Positions 59,989-64,000 of a DNA stretch of 64,000 bases are shown one piece after another. The first letter of the stretch is position 1, and each line of letters begins with the position of its first letter. The position numbers and the translations under genes were made by a program. The notes beneath the pieces were generated by a model. The model worked only from the letters and a program-made list of their open reading frames with translations, was not told the DNA's origin and made no database searches. The DNA comes from Rothia terrae (GTDB taxonomy: Bacteria > Actinomycetota > Actinomycetes > Actinomycetales > Micrococcaceae), in contig NZ_JAAXPV010000003.1 in NCBI RefSeq assembly GCF_012396615.1, forward strand, positions 124,001 through 188,000, written 5' to 3'.

Positions 59989-61143
59989 CTACCGCTTCAT
60001 CAGCGCTGTCATCATTGCCTCGAACATGAGCCGTGCGCTGGCGTTCGTGGTGATGCGGCGTCGGGTAACCGCGATGGTGTCAAGGTGTGCCAGCGTTGTT
60101 TCGGGGCGGGTATCACCCGCGTACTGCGTGAGTTGCTGCGCAAGATGCGCGTTCACCAACTGCGCGCCTGTCCCCAGCTGAAGGGTGAGCACATCGCGGT
60201 AAAACGTCTGCAAATCCACCAAAAAACGGTCGAGCGTATCGGCTTGAATACGGCGTGCTCGGCGTTTTTGATCCTCTTCAAGCTGACGAACTTGAGCTCG
60301 CATCGCCGGAGTAACGCGCTCGCCTTCAGCAATGCCTAAAGCGTCGCGGAGTGCCTGCAATTCGGCTTCGTTGCGGGAGGACGCGTCCGCGTCGGCTTCT
60401 TCTTCAGCAATGGTAATCAGGCGGTCGGCTGCGCCAATTGCTGCCGATGCTGAGCGCAGACGCAAAGGAATACCCACTACCTCTTCGCGGCGTGCGCGGG
60501 CGTCGGCGGCATCGGTGCTGGTAGACAGGCGCAAAGCGGTTTCAATGTTGCCTTGAGAAAGTCGTGCGGCGTGTTCAGCGAGTGCCGGCTCAACTCCGTG
60601 CCGGGTAATCAGCAAAGATGCGATATCAGCAACCGGGGGAATCCTCAGCTTCACCGGTCGGCAGCGTGAGCGGATAGTGATGAGAACGTCGGATGCGCTC
60701 GGTGAAGTGAGCAACCAGATGGTGTGGGGTGGTGGCTCTTCGATTGCTTTGAGCAGCACATTGGAGGTTCTCTCCGGCATACGGTTTGCATCTTCGAGAA
60801 TGATGACGCGCCAGCGTCCTACGGAGGGACGGTCCTGCGCGCGGGTGACTAGTTCGCGGGCTTCTTCAATTTTGATGCTCACGTTTTGAGTTCGAAAACG
60901 CGTGAGGTCGGCGTGGCTGCCGCTGAGCACGGTGGTGCAGGACTTACACTGCCCGCATCCGCGATCGGCGGGGTTGGGCTGGTCGCACAAAAGAGCGGCA
61001 GCGAAGGCGAGTGCCGCGTCCTCGCGTCCTGAACCTGAGGGGCCGCTAAAAAGCCAGGCATGAGTGGGGGTGTCTAGAGCGGCGGCGCGGCGCAACTGCT
61101 CAACAACGGCGCCCTGGCCGATCAGGGATTCCCACACGCTCAT
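59989..61143 (-). CDS. holB: DNA polymerase III subunit delta'
   Basis: A 384-residue clamp-loader subunit. HAWLFSGPSGSGREDAALAF (28-47) is the degenerate P-loop (GSGRED instead of GKT) typical of the non-hydrolysing delta' subunit. Four cysteines in LLCDQPNPADRGCGQCKSC form the zinc module, and LEDANRMPERTSNVLLKAIE follows near 115-134. SRCRPVKLRIP is the sensor-1 region. ATG 61143 overlaps the tmk stop by four bases (ATGA), so the genes are coupled. It joins the DnaX product encoded at the left edge. Confidence 0.95.
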   Translation of the reverse strand: MSVWESLIGQGAVVEQLRRAAALDTPTHAWLFSGPSGSGREDAALAFAAALLCDQPNPADRGCGQCKSCTTVLSGSHADLTRFRTQNVSIKIEEARELVTRAQDRPSVGRWRVIILEDANRMPERTSNVLLKAIEEPPPHTIWLLTSPSASDVLITIRSRCRPVKLRIPPVADIASLLITRHGVEPALAEHAARLSQGNIETALRLSTSTDAADARARREEVVGIPLRLRSASAAIGAADRLITIAEEEADADASSRNEAELQALRDALGIAEGERVTPAMRAQVRQLEEDQKRRARRIQADTLDRFLVDLQTFYRDVLTLQLGTGAQLVNAHLAQQLTQYAGDTRPETTLAHLDTIAVTRRRITTNASARLMFEAMMTALMKR

Positions 61144-61928
61144 TCTTGCTCCTGAAGTTTAGTGTGCACGGCTGATAGTACTTGGGCATGAACTTCGGCG
61201 ATGCTTCCAGTGCCATCGATGACGGCGTATCGTTCAGGGTTCTGAACCGCAAGGGTACTAAAGGTCTGGTACAGAACAGTGTGGAACGTATCGGGCTCTG
61301 ATTCCATGCGGTCAGCTGCCCCGCGAGCATCGGTGCGCGCGCGTCCTGCATCCAACGGAACATCCAACAAAATGGTGAGATCGGGGGTGAGGTTCTCGGT
61401 TGCCCACAGGCTCAAATTGACTACGTTTTCGATGCCCAGTTGGCGTCCTGCGCCCTGATAGGCGGCAGAAGAATCAATGTAGCGATCGCATAGAACGATG
61501 CCGCCGCGCTCTAGCGTAGGTTGAATCAGCTGGTGAGCCAGTGCCGCGCGAGACGCCGCAAAAATAAGAGCCTCAGTGTGGGCGTCCACCTCGCCGTGAC
61601 CGTGTTCGAGCACGAGGGAGCGAAGCTTCTCGCCAATATCTGTGCCGCCGGGCTCGCGGGTAACGACGATATCAGGATGCGTGTTCTTCAGGGCCTCAGC
61701 GAGTAGCTTAACCTGCGTTGATTTACCCGAGCCGTCACCGCCTTCAAAGACGATAAAGAGTCCGGGGTAGTCACGGTTGTCTACGGTGTTTGGTTCAAAG
61801 TTGAGCGCGTTGTTCACGCTGTTAAGGGTATCAAGAACAGGCGAGGACGCTGCGCCCGGGTTTTGTTGCCGTGGCTTCGTTACTCGGCCTGCCGCATGAA
61901 CATTTATTGAGCTTTCATCGCATTGCAC
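61140..61928 (-). CDS. tmk: Thymidylate kinase
   Basis: A 262-residue dTMP kinase of the DNA precursor pathway. LFIVFEGGDGSGKSTQVKLL (57-76) holds the P-loop, VTREPGGTDIGEKLR the DR(Y/H)-preceding loop, and LCDRYIDSSAAYQGAGRQLG the thymidine site. The lid is rich in Arg (DAGRARTDARGAADRMESEP). About 55 residues precede the first core strand, more than in most bacterial enzymes, and no better start exists in frame. It overlaps holB by four bases, the common tmk-holB arrangement. ATG 61928 is 25 bases from the divergent trans-sulfuration gene. Confidence 0.94.
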   Translation of the reverse strand: MQCDESSINVHAAGRVTKPRQQNPGAASSPVLDTLNSVNNALNFEPNTVDNRDYPGLFIVFEGGDGSGKSTQVKLLAEALKNTHPDIVVTREPGGTDIGEKLRSLVLEHGHGEVDAHTEALIFAASRAALAHQLIQPTLERGGIVLCDRYIDSSAAYQGAGRQLGIENVVNLSLWATENLTPDLTILLDVPLDAGRARTDARGAADRMESEPDTFHTVLYQTFSTLAVQNPERYAVIDGTGSIAEVHAQVLSAVHTKLQEQE

Positions 61929-61953
61929 ATGCTACCTGTCTTACAGTAAATAC

Positions 61954-63153
61954 ATGAGTGAACAGAATAATCTTGAGAACAACCTATCCCCGCAGACGCG
62001 CGTCGTTGCCGGTGGGCGTCCTGCCCACGTTGAAAATGCGCCGGTGAACCCGCCCATTACGATGTCTTCGACCTTCTATCAGCTGGGTAGTTCTGATATC
62101 AACACCTACGCCCGTTTTTCTAACGATAGTTGGGACGGTCTTGAAGAGGTTATCGCTGATCTTGAAGGTGCCACCTTGCCGGGATTGGTGTTTGCCTCAG
62201 GTATGGCTGCGATTGCTGCGGTTCAAGATCTTGTGCCTGTTGGCTCTACCATTTTGATGCCAGCCCACACTTACATGGCATCTGTTACTTTGGCTAAGAA
62301 TCTTGAGGCTCGCGGTATCGCCAAGCTGGTGCGTTTAGACCTTGAGAATACTGAGTCTGTGATTGCTGAGCTTGAGGCTGCGGCTGCTGAACGCGGTACG
62401 ACGCCTGAGAACGTTAACTACGCGGCGCCGAAGGTGCTTCTCTGGATGGAAAGCCCCACCAATCCCATGCTCGAGGTGGGTGACTTGCCCGCGATTTTGA
62501 GTGCCGCAAAGCGTCTTGGAATTGTCAGTGCCGTTGATAATACGTTCGCTACTCCGCTGGGTCAGCAGCCACTGACTCTCGGTGCAGATGTTGTTGTTCA
62601 TTCAGCGACCAAGTCGATTGCCGGTCACTCCGATGTGTTGTTGGGTATTGCGGTGACTTCTCACGAGGTTTTGCGCGCGGCAATGCACGCGCATCGCACG
62701 ACGAACGGCGCAATTGCCGGTCCTTTTGAGGCGTGGCTGGGCCTTCGCGGTGTGCGTACCATGGCGCTTCGCGTCAAACAGGCATCTGACTCTGCACTGG
62801 TGTTGGCGCGGCGTTTGAGCGAGCATCCGGCGGTTCGCGCTGTGCGTTACCCCGGTCTTGAAAGCGATCCGGGCTATGAACGTGCGGCCGCGCAGATGAA
62901 TCTTTTCGGGTCGGTTCTGTCTATCACCCTCGATGCGGATGCCGCGCAAACCGATGAGGTCGTTAAAGCTTTGAAGATTTGGACGCCGGCAACTAGCTTG
63001 GGCGGTGTGGAATCTCTAGTGGAGCGTCGTCGTCGTCACGGTGCTGAGCCGCACTCTATCCCTGAGTCCCTGTTGCGTCTGTCCGTGGGCATTGAAGATG
63101 TTGAGGATCTCTACGCTGACCTCACCCGCGCACTTTCGGTACTGGGCAAGTAA
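61954..63153 (+). CDS. PLP-dependent trans-sulfuration enzyme (cystathionine synthase/lyase family)
   Basis: A 399-residue Cys/Met-metabolism enzyme. The PLP lysine is K220 in VVHSATKSIAGHSDVLLGIA. TYARFSNDSWDGLEEVIADL (51-70) and SPTNPMLEVGDLPAI (168-182) are family motifs, and the C-terminus has TPATSLGGVESLVERRRRHG. It could act as cystathionine gamma-synthase or gamma-lyase, or methionine gamma-lyase; the sequence does not separate these reliably. It is divergent from tmk. The DUF2516 gene follows 16 bases later. Confidence 0.92.
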   Translation: MSEQNNLENNLSPQTRVVAGGRPAHVENAPVNPPITMSSTFYQLGSSDINTYARFSNDSWDGLEEVIADLEGATLPGLVFASGMAAIAAVQDLVPVGSTILMPAHTYMASVTLAKNLEARGIAKLVRLDLENTESVIAELEAAAAERGTTPENVNYAAPKVLLWMESPTNPMLEVGDLPAILSAAKRLGIVSAVDNTFATPLGQQPLTLGADVVVHSATKSIAGHSDVLLGIAVTSHEVLRAAMHAHRTTNGAIAGPFEAWLGLRGVRTMALRVKQASDSALVLARRLSEHPAVRAVRYPGLESDPGYERAAAQMNLFGSVLSITLDADAAQTDEVVKALKIWTPATSLGGVESLVERRRRHGAEPHSIPESLLRLSVGIEDVEDLYADLTRALSVLGK

Positions 63154-63169
63154 ACGGTAGATTAGTTCT

Positions 63170-63487
63170 GTGAGTCCTCTTCTTCTTATTTACTATGTTC
63201 AGCTAGTTGTTGAGTTCGCAATGGCCGCAATTTTTTGTGGCATGGGAGTTTATGCCTTCATTGAGGCTTTGCGAGCTACCGATTACGCGTACGAGTCAGC
63301 TTTTAAGCGCACCAAGAAATTCTGGGTGGCAGTAACCGGTGCAAGTGCTGTAGCGCTTGTGCTGAATCTTTTGATGGTTGCTCGAATCGGTCATTCGTCG
63401 CTGTTTATTATGCTGATTGCAGCGACCGCTGCCGGTGTGTTTTTAGCGGACGTCCGCCCCGCTGTGGCTGTGCGACGCCGCCGCTAG
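63170..63487 (+). CDS. DUF2516 membrane protein
   Basis: A 105-residue actinobacterial membrane protein of the DUF2516 family. There are three hydrophobic helices (residues about 4-28, 50-68, 74-93), the central motif YESAFKRTKKFWVAVTGASA with the conserved FKRTKxFW, and a C-terminal LADVRPAVAVRRRR. Function unknown. GTG 63170 starts it after the trans-sulfuration gene, and the two may be co-transcribed. Confidence 0.88.
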   Translation: MSPLLLIYYVQLVVEFAMAAIFCGMGVYAFIEALRATDYAYESAFKRTKKFWVAVTGASAVALVLNLLMVARIGHSSLFIMLIAATAAGVFLADVRPAVAVRRRR

Positions 63488-63659
63488 CGTCCTTTATTTT
63501 TAGTAGCTTTACCCCGTGTGAAATCGCCATGGTGGGTATGTTTTATACTCCAAACGGCAATTTCGGGCGGGGTAAGTCTTTTTAAAACGTGTGGCGTTTG
63601 TTTGGATTTAAGGTTGGTTTTACTTCCATTGTGTGGGGTTTCAGTGAGATAATGAGTCC

Positions 63660-64000
63660 ATGACTTATAAATTAGTATTGCTCCGTCACGGACAGTCAGA
63701 CTGGAACGAAAAGAACCTTTTCACCGGTTGGGTAGATGTTGCACTCACCGAAAAGGGCCAGGCAGAAGCTAAGCGAGGTGGCGAGCTTCTTAAGGAGCGC
63801 GGCATCCTCCCCGATGTTGTACACACTTCACTGCAGCGTCGCGCTATTAACACCGCTAACCTGGCGCTGGATGCAGCAGACCGCCTGTGGATTCCCGTAA
63901 AGCGCAACTGGCGCTTGAACGAGCGCCACTACGGTGCGCTTCAGGGCAAGGACAAGGCTGAGACCCTTGAGAAGTACGGTGAAGAGCAGTTCATGACTTG
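63660..64000 (+). CDS. gpmA: 2,3-bisphosphoglycerate-dependent phosphoglycerate mutase, N-terminal part
   Basis: The first 113 codons of the glycolytic enzyme interconverting 3- and 2-phosphoglycerate. [20 protein letters not shown] contains the catalytic His10 in RHGQSxWN, and [20 protein letters not shown] and the second conserved region [18 protein letters not shown] follow. The rest is beyond the window. ATG 63660 is the family's usual start. The 172-base gap upstream shows no other gene. Confidence 0.96.
   Translation, partial: MTYKLVLLRHGQSDWNEKNLFTGWVDVALTEKGQAEAKRGGELLKERGILPDVVHTSLQRRAINTANLALDAADRLWIPVKRNWRLNERHYGALQGKDKAETLEKYGEEQFMT

Overview
The window looks like a chromosomal stretch of a moderate-GC actinobacterium, most likely a Rothia-type member of the Micrococcaceae. 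The clues are an actinobacterial gene repertoire (DUF2516, DUF4232 lipoprotein, giant Lhr helicase, actinobacterial-type Tgt, GTP-dependent PEP carboxykinase, Excalibur/LPXTG surface protein, DUF1800/DUF1501 pair), one copy each of typical core genes, and roughly mid-50s % GC by eye. The genus is inferred from this profile, not proven. There is no prophage, insertion sequence, integrase or CRISPR array.

Layout. 1-1.4 kb: 5' end of dnaX, SRP RNA (ffs) and tRNA-Ser(GGA). 1.5-5.7 kb: a nucleotide-binding reductase-like protein, then a structured intergenic region leading into a DUF1800-DUF1501 secreted protein pair. 5.9-10.7 kb: NAD salvage (pnuC-nadR), branched-chain amino acid export (azlCD), a TetR regulator and a queuosine-precursor transporter. 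10.8-16.3 kb: a secreted subtilase with LGFP repeats and two tandem AAT-family amino acid permeases. 16.3-17.9 kb: a zinc-starvation island with two Zur-like boxes, an orphan short transcript, a COG0523-like protein that has lost its GTPase motifs, and a zinc-free L36 ribosomal protein. 18-24 kb: thioesterase, FUSC-like membrane protein, tgt, and the ohr/ohrR peroxide module with an oxidoreductase. 24-33 kb: a broken GNAT gene, a lysine-rich DNA-binding-like protein, an LAHTG surface protein, TspO, a SulP transporter, GH76, a pseudouridine synthase, Nei, and a 557-base non-coding stretch with C-rich hairpin loops. 33-45 kb: Lhr, nitroreductase, DUF4232 lipoprotein, ferredoxin, tRNA-Arg(ACG), pckG and a dead sugar-type ABC ATPase. 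45-53 kb: a roadblock protein, nsrR-hmp nitric oxide defence, a frameshifted TauE/SafE gene, manB/manA, and the TusA-YeeE thiosulfate pair. 53-64 kb: ACT-domain and UPF0210 proteins, a frameshifted YczE-like gene, anaerobic nrdDG, a frameshifted S41 peptidase, holB-tmk, a trans-sulfuration enzyme, DUF2516 and the start of gpmA.

How the parts fit. Several modules suit an oral or mucosal facultative anaerobe: nitrosative stress (nsrR-hmp), organic peroxide stress (ohr-ohrR), anaerobic DNA precursor synthesis (nrdDG), zinc starvation (Zur boxes, L36 swap), salvage of host or microbial nucleosides (pnuC-nadR; queuosine-precursor transporter with tgt), and surface or secreted proteins. Both accessory clamp-loader genes dnaX and holB lie in the window.

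Less ordinary content: (i) a Zur-box promoter firing into a transcript of about 85 nt with its own terminator; (ii) a three-copy intergenic repeat whose core is conserved while the outer arms differ in sequence but stay self-complementary; (iii) a second dispersed inverted-repeat family built on GTGACCA units; (iv) very long near-perfect hairpins after the L36 gene and between ohr and tgt; (v) candidate structured leaders or RNAs upstream of DUF1800, of the queuosine transporter and between nei and lhr; (vi) five disrupted genes (GNAT, ABC ATPase, TauE/SafE, YczE, S41), two of which look like losses of a TA dinucleotide. The disruptions may be genuine decay, phase variation or sequencing error; the raw sequence cannot decide.
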